This document shows, one piece after another, positions 45,992 through 55,399 of a stretch of DNA of 64,000 nucleotides. Within the stretch, counting starts at the first letter, position 1. Each line of letters opens with the position of its first letter. Position numbers and translations under genes: made by a program. The stretch is from Azospirillum sp. B510 (lineage in GTDB: Bacteria > Pseudomonadota > Alphaproteobacteria > Azospirillales > Azospirillaceae): positions 3,067,001-3,131,000 of the forward strand of contig NC_013854.1 of NCBI RefSeq assembly GCF_000010725.1, read 5' to 3'. A model generated the notes under the pieces. The model saw nothing but the letters and a program-made list of their open reading frames with translations, was not told the DNA's origin and searched no databases.

Positions 45992-46474
45992 ATGTCGGAC
46001 CTTTCCCCCCACACCGTCACCATCCCTCTGCCGGACGAGACCGCCACCGCGGCGCTAGGGTGTCGTTTGGGCCTTCTCCTGCGGCCCGGCGACCTCGTGG
46101 CCTTGCGCGGCGATCTCGGCGCCGGCAAGTCGGCGCTGTCGCGCGCCCTGATCCGCAGCGTCACCCACGACGAGGCGGAGGTGCCGTCCCCCACCTTCAC
46201 CCTGGTGCAGACCTACGACACCGCCATCGGGCCGGTCTGGCATTTCGACCTCTACCGCCTGTCGGGAGCGGACGAGGTGTATGAGCTGGGCTGGGATGAC
46301 GCGCGGGCGGAGGCGGTGGCGCTGGTGGAATGGCCGGACCGGCTGGGTCCGCTGCTGCCGCCCGACCGGGTCGAGGTGACGATGGAGCATGACGGGCCTG
46401 ACGCCCGCCGCGCCACCGTGACCGGCCATGGCGCGCTGGCGGCACGGGTGGCCGCCGCCGATTGGGGGCTGTGA
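45992..46474 (+). CDS. tsaE: tRNA threonylcarbamoyladenosine biosynthesis ATPase TsaE
   Basis: This 160-aa P-loop ATPase works with TsaB, TsaC and TsaD to make t6A37 in ANN-decoding tRNAs. The Walker A motif is RGDLGAGKSAL (about 39-49). SPTFTLVQTYDTAIGPVWHFDLYRL is the diagnostic block, and ALVEWPDRLG the second. Length is usual. Its stop codon overlaps the start of the next gene (TGATG), so it is translationally coupled to amgK. Confidence 0.95.
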   Translation: MSDLSPHTVTIPLPDETATAALGCRLGLLLRPGDLVALRGDLGAGKSALSRALIRSVTHDEAEVPSPTFTLVQTYDTAIGPVWHFDLYRLSGADEVYELGWDDARAEAVALVEWPDRLGPLLPPDRVEVTMEHDGPDARRATVTGHGALAARVAAADWGL

Positions 46475-47502
46475 TGGGCGCCGTTTCTTCGGCGCGGGAA
46501 ACGGAAATCACCGCCTTCCTGTCCGCCAACGGCCTATCCGGCGCGGCGCGGGAGCCGCTGGCCGGCGACGCCTCCGCCCGCCGCTACGAGCGCCTTCACA
46601 AACCGGATGGCGGCACGCTGATCCTGGTGGACACGCCCGCCCCGGCCGACGACCTCGCGCCCTTCATCGCCATCGGCGCCGAACTGGCCGGGATCGGGCT
46701 GTCGGTCCCCGCCATTCTTGTGGCGGATGTGGAACGGGGATTGGCGATTCAGGAGGATTTCGGAAGCGAAACCTTCTCCCGCCTGCTGGCCGGGGGTGCC
46801 GATCCGCGACCGCTCTACGAACTGGCGACCGACGCGCTGATCACCATCCACCGCCGTTGGCCCGAGGAAGCGGCGCCGCGTCTCGCCCTGCCCGTCTATG
46901 ACCCGGCGCTGTTCATCGCCCAGACCCGGTTGTTCCTCGACGCCTATCTGCCGGCGGCGCTGGAAAAGCCGTTGACCGAGAACGATCGGTCCGATTTCGA
47001 CATGGCTTGGCGCACGGTGCTGGAGCCGGTCTGCGCGGCCGCGCCGTCGCTTCTGCTGCGCGATTACCATGTCGACAACCTGATGCGGCTGCCGCGCCCA
47101 GGGGTGCGGGCGGCGGGTCTGATCGACTTCCAGAGCGCCGGCTGGGGACCGCGGGCCTATGACCTCGTCTCCCTGCTGGAGGATGCGCGGCGCGACGTGG
47201 CCGCCGATCTGGCCGAGGCGATGACCGCACGCTATCTCGCCGCCTTCCCCGCCATCGACGCCGCCGGCTTCCGCCGCGCCATGGCGGTGCTGGGGGCGGT
47301 GCGGCACACGCGGATCGTCGCCATCTTCGTCCGGCTGGCGCTGGGCCAGGGCCGGCGGTCCTACCTTGTCCATCTGCCGCGGGTCTGGCACCTGCTGGAG
47401 ACCCAGCTGGTGAAGCCGGAACTTGGGCCGGTCGCCGCCTGGTTCGACCGCCACTTGCCACGTGGCGCCCGTGCCGCCTTCGCCGTTCCGGAGACGATCT
47501 GA
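46474..47502 (+). CDS. amgK: N-acetylmuramate/N-acetylglucosamine kinase AmgK
   Basis: This 342-aa cytoplasmic sugar kinase has the aminoglycoside-phosphotransferase fold. It phosphorylates MurNAc and GlcNAc at C1 in the peptidoglycan recycling route that by-passes MurA, which is the fosfomycin target. The phosphate-accepting segment is LLLRDYHVDNLM (catalytic Asp) and the metal site is GLIDFQSAGWGPRAYDL. The ATG at 46474 overlaps the tsaE stop. The murU gene follows after a single base, confirming the pathway assignment. Confidence 0.92.
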   Translation: MGAVSSARETEITAFLSANGLSGAAREPLAGDASARRYERLHKPDGGTLILVDTPAPADDLAPFIAIGAELAGIGLSVPAILVADVERGLAIQEDFGSETFSRLLAGGADPRPLYELATDALITIHRRWPEEAAPRLALPVYDPALFIAQTRLFLDAYLPAALEKPLTENDRSDFDMAWRTVLEPVCAAAPSLLLRDYHVDNLMRLPRPGVRAAGLIDFQSAGWGPRAYDLVSLLEDARRDVAADLAEAMTARYLAAFPAIDAAGFRRAMAVLGAVRHTRIVAIFVRLALGQGRRSYLVHLPRVWHLLETQLVKPELGPVAAWFDRHLPRGARAAFAVPETI

Positions 47503-47503
47503 A

Positions 47504-48244
47504 ATGAGCGTGACCATTCCACAGACCGCGATGGTTCTGGCCGCCGGCCAGGGCCTGCGCATGCGCCCGCTGACCAACCACAGGCCCAAGCCGCTGATCC
47601 CGGTGCTGGGCAAGCCGATGCTGGACCATGCGCTGGACCGGCTGGCCGAGGCCGGCGTCGGCCGGGCGGTGGTGAACAGCCACTATCTCGGCGCGATGAT
47701 CGGCGATCATCTGAAGGACCGCACCGCCCCCGCCATCACCCTGTCACCGGAGGACACGCCGCTGGAGACCGGCGGCGGGGTGAAGAAGGCGCTGCCCCAT
47801 CTCGGCACGGCGCCGGTCTACACCGTGAACGCCGACATCTTCTGGCTCGACGGGCCGATCCCGGCCCTGCGCCGGCTGGCCGTGCATTGGAATCCGGCGG
47901 AGATGGACGCGCTGCTGCTGCTGATGGCGACGACCAGGTCGGTCGGCTATGACGGGCCCGGCGACTATCACATGGATCCGCTGGGCGGCCTGACCCGGCG
48001 GGGCGAGCGCGAGCTGGCGCCCTTCGTCTATGCCGGGTTGCAGATCGTCAAGCCGGAGCTGTTCGCCGCCGACACACCCGACGGCGCCTTCTCCACCAAC
48101 CTGATCTGGGACCGCGCCCAGGCGGCCGGGCGGCTGTTCGGCCTCGCCCATGACGGGCTGTGGTTCCACATCGGCACGCCGGCCGGGCTGAAGGAGGCGG
48201 AGGATCTGCTGGCCATCGGCGGCGTGCGGGCGGTGGCGCATTGA
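47504..48244 (+). CDS. murU: N-acetylmuramate-1-phosphate uridylyltransferase MurU
   Basis: This 246-aa nucleotidyltransferase makes UDP-MurNAc from MurNAc-1-phosphate, the step after AmgK. The nucleotide-binding signature AMVLAAGQGLRMRPLTNHRPKP is split over residues 9-30, and the metal site is NADIFW. LETGGGVKKAL is typical. The family resembles glucose- and mannose-1-phosphate nucleotidyltransferases, and the assignment to MurU rests on its close coupling to amgK. The next gene, addB, starts 60 bases later. Confidence 0.92.
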   Translation: MSVTIPQTAMVLAAGQGLRMRPLTNHRPKPLIPVLGKPMLDHALDRLAEAGVGRAVVNSHYLGAMIGDHLKDRTAPAITLSPEDTPLETGGGVKKALPHLGTAPVYTVNADIFWLDGPIPALRRLAVHWNPAEMDALLLLMATTRSVGYDGPGDYHMDPLGGLTRRGERELAPFVYAGLQIVKPELFAADTPDGAFSTNLIWDRAQAAGRLFGLAHDGLWFHIGTPAGLKEAEDLLAIGGVRAVAH

Positions 48245-48304
48245 GGGCCGGGCTGGCCTATACTCCACCGGAAACGGCCCATCCCCGGAACTGATCGCAG
48301 GCCC

Positions 48305-51271
48305 ATGACCCACCCCAAACTCTACAGCATCCCCGCTGGCGCCCCCTTCGTCGACAGGCTGGCGGCGGGGATCATGGAGCGGGTGGGCGGCGACCCGATG
48401 GCGCTGGCCGGGGTCACCGTGCTGCTGCCGACCCGGCGCGCCTGCCGGTCGTTGCAGGCGGCCTTCCTGCGGCGGTCCGGCGGACAGCCGACGCTGCTGC
48501 CGCGCATGGCGCCGCTCGGCGAACTCGACGCCGGCGATCTCAGCCTGACCGAGGAGGAACTGCCCGACGTCCCGCTCGACCTGCCGGAGGCGATCTCGCC
48601 CTTGAACCGGCAGATGACGCTGGCCCGGCTGATCCTGGGCGCCGACGGGCTGTCGGCGACGACGGCGCAGGCGGTGCGGCTGGGCGCCGATCTCGGCCGG
48701 TTGATCGACGCGGTGTGGACCGAGCGCGCCGGCTTCGACAAGCTCGAGTCGCTGGTGCCGGAGGATTATGCCGAGCACTGGCAGGTCACTCTGAAATTCC
48801 TGCGTATCATCACCGAGGTGTGGCCCGCCATCCTCGAGTCGACCGGCGAGACCGACCCGGCCAAACGCCGCAATCTGGCGCTGGAGACCCAGGCGGCGCT
48901 GTGGCAAGCGGCACCGCCGCCGGGCATGGTGATCGCCGCCGGCTCCACCGGCTCGATCGCCGCGACGACGGAGCTGCTGGCGGTCATCGCCCGGCTGCCG
49001 CAAGGGGCGGTGGTGCTGCCCGGCCTCGACACCGGCGCCGACGACGCCATCTGGGACGCCATCGCCGCCGACGAATCCCATCCGCAGCATGGGCTGTCGC
49101 AGCTGATCCGCCTGCTGGGGGTGACGCGGGACGAGGTATGGCCCTGGACCGACGCGCCGGAACCGCGCGGCGCCCGCGCCCGCCTGATCGCCGAGGCGAT
49201 GCGGCCGGCGGCGACCACCGAGGGCTGGCGCGAACTGTCGGGGCTGGATGCGTCGGCGCTGGACGGGCTGACCCGCATCGACGCCGCCACCTCGGAGGAG
49301 GAGGCGCAGGTCATCGCATTGCTGATGCGCCATGCGCTGGAAACGCCGGCCAGGACCGCCGCCCTCATCACCCCCGACCGCAATCTCGGCCGCCGGGTCG
49401 CCATGGCGCTGGCGCGCTGGGGCATCCTGGTCAACGACTCCGGCGGCCAGCCGCTCGCCCATACCGCGGTCGGCACCTATCTGCGGCTGACGGCGGAGCT
49501 GGCGGCGAGCCGCGTGCATCCGCTGGCGCTGCTGGCGCTGGCCAAGCACCCGATGGCGGCGGGCGGCCGCGACTCAGGCGATTTCCGCGCCGCCGCCCGC
49601 GCGCTGGAGCGCATCGTGCTGCGCGGCCCGCGCCCGGCGGAGGGGTTCGACGGCATACTGGCGGCGCTGGAGCGGGCCGACCGCTTCGACCATGAGGAGC
49701 AGCAGGAGGTCCTGCGCGGCTGGCTGGTCGATCTCGGCCAGCGCGCCGCGCCGTTCCTGGAAGCGCTGGCCGGCGAGACGCCGCTGGCCGACCTTGTGCG
49801 CGCCCATGTCGCCTTCTGCGAATCGCTGGCCGCCGACGACGGGTTGGAAGGCAAGGACCGGCTGTGGCGCCAGGACGACGGCGAGGAGGCGGCGCGCTTC
49901 ATCCATGACCTGCTCGACGCCGCCGCGGGATTCCCGGCGATCCCGGCCAAGGATTACCCGGCCCTGCTCGACGCGCTGATGAGCGCGCGGGCGGTGCGCC
50001 CCCGCTATGGCCTGCACCCGCGCCTGTTCATCCTCGGTCCGATGGAGGCGCGGCTCCAGCATCTCGACCTGACCATCCTCGGCGGGCTGAACGAGGGGAC
50101 CTGGCCGCCGGCGGCCGCCGCCGATCCGTGGATGTCGCGGCCGATGCGGCGCGAGTTCGGCCTGCCCAGCCCGGAACGGCTGGTCGGCATGTCGGCCCAC
50201 GACTTCGCCCATGCCTGCGGCGCGCCCGAGGTGGTGCTGACCCGCGCCGCGCGGGTGGAGGGCACGCCGACCGTGCCGTCGCGCTGGCTCTTGCGGCTGG
50301 AGACCGTGCTGAAGGCGTTGGATCTCGACGGCGTGATCGAGGAGCGCGGGGCCTGCTGGCTCGGCTGGGCGCGCGGGCTGGACGAGCCGGACCGCGTGCG
50401 GCCGGTGAGCGCCCCCGAACCGCGCCCGCCGCTGAGCGCCCGGCCGCGCAAGCTGTCGGTGACGGAGATCGAGACCTGGATGCGCGACCCCTACGCCATC
50501 TATGCCCGGCACGCCCTACGGCTGCGGGCGCTCGACCCCATCGCCGCCGATCCGGGGGCGTCGGACCGCGGCCAGATCATCCATGACACGCTCGACGCCT
50601 TCGTCCGCGACCATCCCGGCCCGCTGCCCCATGACGCGCTCGACCGGCTGATCGCGCTGGGGCGGGAGCGTTTCGGCCCGCTGCTGCGCAGCCATCCCGA
50701 CGTCTGGGCCTTCTGGTGGCCGCGCTTCGAACGGGTGGCCGGCTGGTTCGTCGATCTGGAGCGCGAACGCCGCCCCCGCCTGCGCCCGCTGGCGACCGAG
50801 GTGCCGGGCCGGCTGGAGCTGTCCGGCCCCGGCGGCCCCTTCGCCCTGACCGCCAAGGCCGACCGCATCGACCGCGGCCCCGACGGGCTGGTGGTGATCG
50901 ACTACAAGACCGGCACCCCGCCGAGCGCGCGGGAGATCGAGCTGGGCTTCGCCCCGCAGTTGCCGCTGGAGGCCGCCATCGCCGCGGCCGGCGGCTTCAG
51001 CGGGGTGGACAAGGGGGCGGTGGCCGAACTGGCCTTCTGGCGCCTGTCCGGCGGCGATCCGGCCGGCGAGGAGAAGCCGGTCAAGGGCGACCCGGCGGCA
51101 CTGGCGGAAGAGGCGCGGGCCGGGCTGGAGGCGCTGATCGCGCGGTTCGACGACCCGCAAACGCCTTACCGCTCGCGGCCAAGGCCGGCGATGGCGCCGC
51201 GCTACACCGACTACGCCCATCTCGCCCGTGTCCAGGAATGGTCGTCGGGCGGCGGAGAGGGGGAGGGCTGA
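48305..51271 (+). CDS. addB: double-strand break repair protein AddB
   Basis: This 988-aa partner of AddA belongs to the alphaproteobacterial AddAB helicase-nuclease, which resects broken DNA ends for RecA. The N-terminal inactivated helicase begins VTVLLPTRRACRSLQAAFLRR. The middle contains ILGGLNEGTWPPAAAADPWMSRPMR. The C-terminal PD-(D/E)XK nuclease (about 710-980) ends with the catalytic VVIDYKTGTPP, preceded by AKADRIDR. ATG 48305 is the first codon of the homologous region. The stop is 2 bases before addA, so the two subunits are coupled. Confidence 0.95.
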   Translation: MTHPKLYSIPAGAPFVDRLAAGIMERVGGDPMALAGVTVLLPTRRACRSLQAAFLRRSGGQPTLLPRMAPLGELDAGDLSLTEEELPDVPLDLPEAISPLNRQMTLARLILGADGLSATTAQAVRLGADLGRLIDAVWTERAGFDKLESLVPEDYAEHWQVTLKFLRIITEVWPAILESTGETDPAKRRNLALETQAALWQAAPPPGMVIAAGSTGSIAATTELLAVIARLPQGAVVLPGLDTGADDAIWDAIAADESHPQHGLSQLIRLLGVTRDEVWPWTDAPEPRGARARLIAEAMRPAATTEGWRELSGLDASALDGLTRIDAATSEEEAQVIALLMRHALETPARTAALITPDRNLGRRVAMALARWGILVNDSGGQPLAHTAVGTYLRLTAELAASRVHPLALLALAKHPMAAGGRDSGDFRAAARALERIVLRGPRPAEGFDGILAALERADRFDHEEQQEVLRGWLVDLGQRAAPFLEALAGETPLADLVRAHVAFCESLAADDGLEGKDRLWRQDDGEEAARFIHDLLDAAAGFPAIPAKDYPALLDALMSARAVRPRYGLHPRLFILGPMEARLQHLDLTILGGLNEGTWPPAAAADPWMSRPMRREFGLPSPERLVGMSAHDFAHACGAPEVVLTRAARVEGTPTVPSRWLLRLETVLKALDLDGVIEERGACWLGWARGLDEPDRVRPVSAPEPRPPLSARPRKLSVTEIETWMRDPYAIYARHALRLRALDPIAADPGASDRGQIIHDTLDAFVRDHPGPLPHDALDRLIALGRERFGPLLRSHPDVWAFWWPRFERVAGWFVDLERERRPRLRPLATEVPGRLELSGPGGPFALTAKADRIDRGPDGLVVIDYKTGTPPSAREIELGFAPQLPLEAAIAAAGGFSGVDKGAVAELAFWRLSGGDPAGEEKPVKGDPAALAEEARAGLEALIARFDDPQTPYRSRPRPAMAPRYTDYAHLARVQEWSSGGGEGEG

Positions 51272-51273
51272 GC

Positions 51274-54200
51274 ATGAGCGATTCCATCACCGACCAGCTC
51301 CCCCGCAGCCTGCCGCTCGATCCCAACGTGGCGCAGCGGCGGGCCTCCGATCCGACGGCATCGGTCTGGGTCGGCGCCTCGGCCGGCTCGGGAAAGACCA
51401 AGGTGCTGACCGACCGGGTGCTGCGGCTGATGCTGTCCGGCACACCGCCGGCGCGCATCCTCTGCCTGACCTTCACCAAGGCCGCCGCGGCGGAGATGGC
51501 GATCCGCATCAACCGGACGCTCGGCCTGTGGGCGACCCTGCCCGACGAGGCGCTGGAGGACCGGCTGGCCGAGCTGTGCGGCGAGCGGCCGTCGACGGAG
51601 GCGCGGCTGAACGCGCGGCGGCTGTTCGCCCAGGTGGTGGATTGCCCCGGCGGCATGAAGATCCAGACCATCCACGCCTTCTGCCAGTCGCTGCTGCGCC
51701 GCTTCCCGCTGGAAGCCGAGCTGGCGCCGCATTTCGACGTGATGGACGACCGCACCGCCGACGGGCTGCTGACCGAGGCGCGCGACGCCGTGCTGCATGC
51801 CGGCCGCACCGAGCCGGACAGCCCGCTCGGCCGCGCCATGGGCCGGCTGACCGGCGAGCTGAACCCTGAGGATTTCGCCGCTCTGCTGGCGGAACTGGCC
51901 GGCCAGCGCGGGCAGGTCGAACGGCTGCTCAAGGACTTCCACGGGCTGGACGGGCTGGTCGACGCCATCCACGACACGCTGACGGTGCCGCCGGGCGTGA
52001 CCGAGGAGTCGATCCTGACCCACGCCTGCCACGACGACCAGTGCGACCCGCCGGCCCTGCGCGAGGCCTGCCGGGCGCTGTCGGGCGGCAGCGCCGGCGA
52101 CCAGGAGCGCGGCATCGCCATCCAGCATTGGCTGGACGCCGCAGACCGAAGGGTGCGGGCGTTCGAGGCCTACAAGCGGCTGTTCCTGACCGCCGAGGGC
52201 AGCCCGCGCAAGACGCTGATGACCAAGAAGCCGGCCACCGCCTATCCGCAGGCGCTCACGTCCCTGCGGAAGGAGGCGGAGCGGCTGGTGGAGATAGCCG
52301 AGCGGGTGAAGGCCGCCGGGGTCGCCGCCTCCACCACCGCCCTGCTGACGCTGGCGCAGGCGATGCTGGACGCCTACCGCGAGCGCAAGGCGGCCCGCGC
52401 CCTGCTGGATTACGACGATTTGATCCTGGCGGCCAACCGGCTGCTGGGCGGCGGCGACGGCAAGGCGCCGCGCGTGCCCTGGGTGCTGTACAAGCTGGAT
52501 GGCGGCCTCGACCATATCCTGATCGACGAGGCGCAGGACACCAACCCCGACCAGTGGGCCATCGTCGCGGCGCTGGCCGGCGAGTTCTTCGCCGAGCTGG
52601 AGGCCGCCGCCACCGACGGCAAGATCCGCACCGTCTTCGCGGTGGGCGATGAGAAACAATCGATCTTCAGCTTCCAGCGCGCCGATCCGGCCGAATTCGC
52701 CCGCATGCGCCGCCATTTCCAGGAGAAGGCGGAATCGGCCGAACGGCTGTGGGCCGGCGTCGACCTCGACATCTCCTTCCGCTCGACCGCCGCCGTGCTG
52801 GAGACGGTGGATGCCGTCTTCGCGCTCGACCGCGCCCGCGACGGTGTCGCGTCCGACGCCAGCCCGACGATCCGCCACCGCGCCTTCCGCCGGGGACAGG
52901 CCGGTCTGGTCGAGCTGTGGCCGCCGGTGAAACCGGCCGAAGCGGTCGAGGCGCCGGCCTGGGCGCCGCCGGTGGCGCGCGAGTCCGCCGACTCCCCCTC
53001 GGCCCGCCTCGCCTCCGTCATCGCCGCGACGGTGCATCGCTGGATCGACGGCGGCGAGATGCTGGAGGCCAAGGGCCGTCCGGTGCGGCCCGGCGACGTG
53101 ATGGTCCTGGTCCGCCGCCGCACCGCCTTCGTCACCGAACTGGTCCGCGCGCTGAAGGACCGCGGCGTGCCGGTGGCCGGCGTCGACCGCATGGTGCTGA
53201 CCGAACAGCTCGCCGTCATGGATCTGGTGGCGCTGGCCGACTTCCTGCTGCTGCCCGACGATGACCTGACGCTCGCCACCGTGCTGAAGGGGCCGCTGGT
53301 CGGGCTGGACGAGGAGGCGCTGTTCCGCGTCGCCCATGGCCGACGCGGCACGCTGTGGCGCTCGCTGGTGGCGCTGGCGGAGAGCGAGCCGGCGTTCCGC
53401 CCGGCGCGGCGCTATCTCGGCGACCTGCTGGCGCGCACCGACTTCTCCGCCCCCTACGAGCTGTTCGCCGGGCTGTTGAACCGGCCCTGCCCGGCCGACG
53501 TCCGGTCGGGACGGCGCGCCATCCTGAAGCGGCTCGGCCCCGACGCCCAGGACCCGCTGGAGGAGTTCCTCGCCGTCTGCCTCGCCTTCGAGAAGACCGA
53601 GCCGCCGTCCCTGCAGAATTTCCTGGCCTGGCTGGCGGCCAGCGACGCCGAGATCAAGCGCGAGCTGGAACAGGGCGGCGGCACCGTGCGGATCATGACC
53701 GTCCACGGCTCCAAGGGGTTGCAGGCGCCGATCGTCTTCCTGCCCGACACGCTGGGCAGCCCGACCCAGAGCCCGCCGATCCTGTGGCCGGACGACGACT
53801 GCCCGGTTCCCCTGTTCGCCGCCCGCCGCGGCCAGGAGGACGGGCTGTGCGCCGAGGCGCGGGCGCGGGCCAACCGGCGGCGCGATCAGGAATACCGCCG
53901 GCTGCTCTATGTCGCGCTGACGCGGGCGGAGGACCGGCTCTACATCTGCGGCCACCAGGGCAAGCGCGAGCCGTCCGACGATTGCTGGTACCGGCTGGTC
54001 GAGGAGGCGATGCGCGAGACCGGCGTGCCGCACAGCTTCGACTTCACCGGCCTCAGCCCGGATGGCTGGGCGGGAGAGGGCTGGCGGCTGGTCGGCGCCC
54101 AGGATGTCGTGGTGCCGCGCCATGTCGAGACGGAGGAGAGCGCCGCCACCGAACCGCCGCCGCCCTGGATCGCCGAGCCGGCGCCGGGCGAGCCGGAACC

Positions 54201-54804
54201 GTCGCGCCCGCTGACCCCGTCGCGGCCGGACGGCGAGGAGCCGGCGGTGCGCTCGCCGCTGGGCGCCGACGACGGCCAGCGCTTCCGCCGCGGCCTGCTG
54301 GTCCACCGCCTGTTGCAGACGCTGCCCAATCTGGTGGAGGAGGCGCGCGAAGCCGCCTGCCGCCGCTTCCTGGCGCGTCCGGCGCACAAGCTGACGCCGG
54401 AGCAGCAGGATGCCATCGCGCGGGAGACGCTCGCGGTGCTGAGCCATGCGGAGTTCGCGCATCTGTTCGGCCCCGGCTCGCGGGCGGAGGTGCCGCTGGT
54501 CGGCGTCGTGACGCTGGGCGACGGCAGCCGGACGCTGGCCGGGCGTATCGACCGGCTGGCGCTGGCGGGCGATACGGTGTGGATCGTCGATTACAAGACC
54601 AACCGGCCACCGCCACGGGATCTGGAAGACGTGCCAATGGTTTACCGGCGGCAGATGGCGGCCTACCGCGAGGCGTTGCGCGCCGTTTATCCGGGCCGCC
54701 GGGTGCGGTGCGTCCTGCTGTGGACCGACGGTCCCTATACCATGGAGCTGCCACCGTCGGTTCTGGACGCGGCGGCGGCGGGGCTGGCGCCACGGGCGGG
54801 GTGA
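51274..54804 (+). CDS. addA: double-strand break repair helicase AddA
   Basis: This 1176-aa UvrD-like helicase and nuclease is the motor of AddAB. Helicase motifs are: Walker A GASAGSGKTKVLTDRVLRLM, split over 29-48; Ia LCLTFTKAAAAEM; II IDEAQDTNPDQW; III GDEKQSIFSFQRADP; V VHGSKGLQAPIVFLPD; and VI YVALTRAEDRLY. The C-terminal nuclease has LAGRIDRLAL followed by WIVDYKTNRPP. ATG 51274 follows an AG-rich ribosome site inside the end of addB. It is followed by trxA after 149 bases. Confidence 0.96.
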   Translation: MSDSITDQLPRSLPLDPNVAQRRASDPTASVWVGASAGSGKTKVLTDRVLRLMLSGTPPARILCLTFTKAAAAEMAIRINRTLGLWATLPDEALEDRLAELCGERPSTEARLNARRLFAQVVDCPGGMKIQTIHAFCQSLLRRFPLEAELAPHFDVMDDRTADGLLTEARDAVLHAGRTEPDSPLGRAMGRLTGELNPEDFAALLAELAGQRGQVERLLKDFHGLDGLVDAIHDTLTVPPGVTEESILTHACHDDQCDPPALREACRALSGGSAGDQERGIAIQHWLDAADRRVRAFEAYKRLFLTAEGSPRKTLMTKKPATAYPQALTSLRKEAERLVEIAERVKAAGVAASTTALLTLAQAMLDAYRERKAARALLDYDDLILAANRLLGGGDGKAPRVPWVLYKLDGGLDHILIDEAQDTNPDQWAIVAALAGEFFAELEAAATDGKIRTVFAVGDEKQSIFSFQRADPAEFARMRRHFQEKAESAERLWAGVDLDISFRSTAAVLETVDAVFALDRARDGVASDASPTIRHRAFRRGQAGLVELWPPVKPAEAVEAPAWAPPVARESADSPSARLASVIAATVHRWIDGGEMLEAKGRPVRPGDVMVLVRRRTAFVTELVRALKDRGVPVAGVDRMVLTEQLAVMDLVALADFLLLPDDDLTLATVLKGPLVGLDEEALFRVAHGRRGTLWRSLVALAESEPAFRPARRYLGDLLARTDFSAPYELFAGLLNRPCPADVRSGRRAILKRLGPDAQDPLEEFLAVCLAFEKTEPPSLQNFLAWLAASDAEIKRELEQGGGTVRIMTVHGSKGLQAPIVFLPDTLGSPTQSPPILWPDDDCPVPLFAARRGQEDGLCAEARARANRRRDQEYRRLLYVALTRAEDRLYICGHQGKREPSDDCWYRLVEEAMRETGVPHSFDFTGLSPDGWAGEGWRLVGAQDVVVPRHVETEESAATEPPPPWIAEPAPGEPEPSRPLTPSRPDGEEPAVRSPLGADDGQRFRRGLLVHRLLQTLPNLVEEAREAACRRFLARPAHKLTPEQQDAIARETLAVLSHAEFAHLFGPGSRAEVPLVGVVTLGDGSRTLAGRIDRLALAGDTVWIVDYKTNRPPPRDLEDVPMVYRRQMAAYREALRAVYPGRRVRCVLLWTDGPYTMELPPSVLDAAAAGLAPRAG

Positions 54805-54953
54805 GGGGCGGCCGGCGACTGATCCGAAAGATGGGGTGACTTGACCGGCCGGGCGCCTCCGCCCTACATTTTGCTCAATTCCACTGACGGGGCGATGGCC
54901 GCCGGCCTTTCTCAACCGGTCCGCGGCGCTTCCGAATCCAGGCAAGAGGTCAC

Positions 54954-55277
54954 ATGAGCACCACCATCAAGGTTACCGACGACAGCTTCGAGCAGGACGT
55001 CCTGAAGGCCGACGGCCCGGTCCTGGTCGATTTCTGGGCGGAATGGTGCGGCCCCTGCAAGATGATCGCCCCGGCGCTCGACGAGCTGGCCGGCGAGTAT
55101 GACGGCAAGGTCACCATCGCCAAGCTGAACATCGACGAGAACCCCGACACCCCGACCAAGTACGGCGTGCGCGGCATCCCGACGCTGATGCTGTTCAAGG
55201 GCGGCAGCGTCGCCGCCACCAAGATCGGCGCGCTGCCCAAGGGTGCGCTGTTCCAGTGGGTCGACTCGGCGCTGTAA
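54954..55277 (+). CDS. trxA: thioredoxin 1
   Basis: This 107-aa cytoplasmic disulfide reductant has the active site [10 protein letters not shown] (about 28-37) and the cis-Pro loop RGIPTLMLF. The order addB-addA-trxA is conserved in alphaproteobacteria. A moderate AGAGG site precedes ATG 54954. A strong intrinsic terminator follows 25 bases after the stop. It supplies electrons to ribonucleotide reductase and other enzymes. Confidence 0.98.
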   Translation: MSTTIKVTDDSFEQDVLKADGPVLVDFWAEWCGPCKMIAPALDELAGEYDGKVTIAKLNIDENPDTPTKYGVRGIPTLMLFKGGSVAATKIGALPKGALFQWVDSAL

Positions 55278-55301
55278 GCGACCGCGACGCTCCAGGTAAG
55301 G

Positions 55302-55340
55302 AAAAGCCCCGCCAGCGGTCACCGCGGGCGGGGCTTTTTC
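55302..55340 (+). terminator. rho-independent terminator of trxA
   Basis: AAAAGCCCCGCC (55302-55313) pairs with GGCGGGGCTTTT (55327-55338). An inner GCGG/CCGC stem lies in the loop, and the T-run continues to 55339. This is the clearest intrinsic terminator of the window and probably ends the addAB-trxA unit. Confidence 0.92.
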
Positions 55341-55399
55341 GTTGGGGAGTGATTGGGCATGGTTGGCTTCGGGCGGAGGCCGTCGAAGCCGACGGTCCC

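Noticed and set aside
51211..54945. A 1244-codon open frame on the minus strand opposite addA.
   Set aside because: It is a mirror frame of a GC-rich gene with no recognisable domain; addA has all helicase and nuclease motifs.
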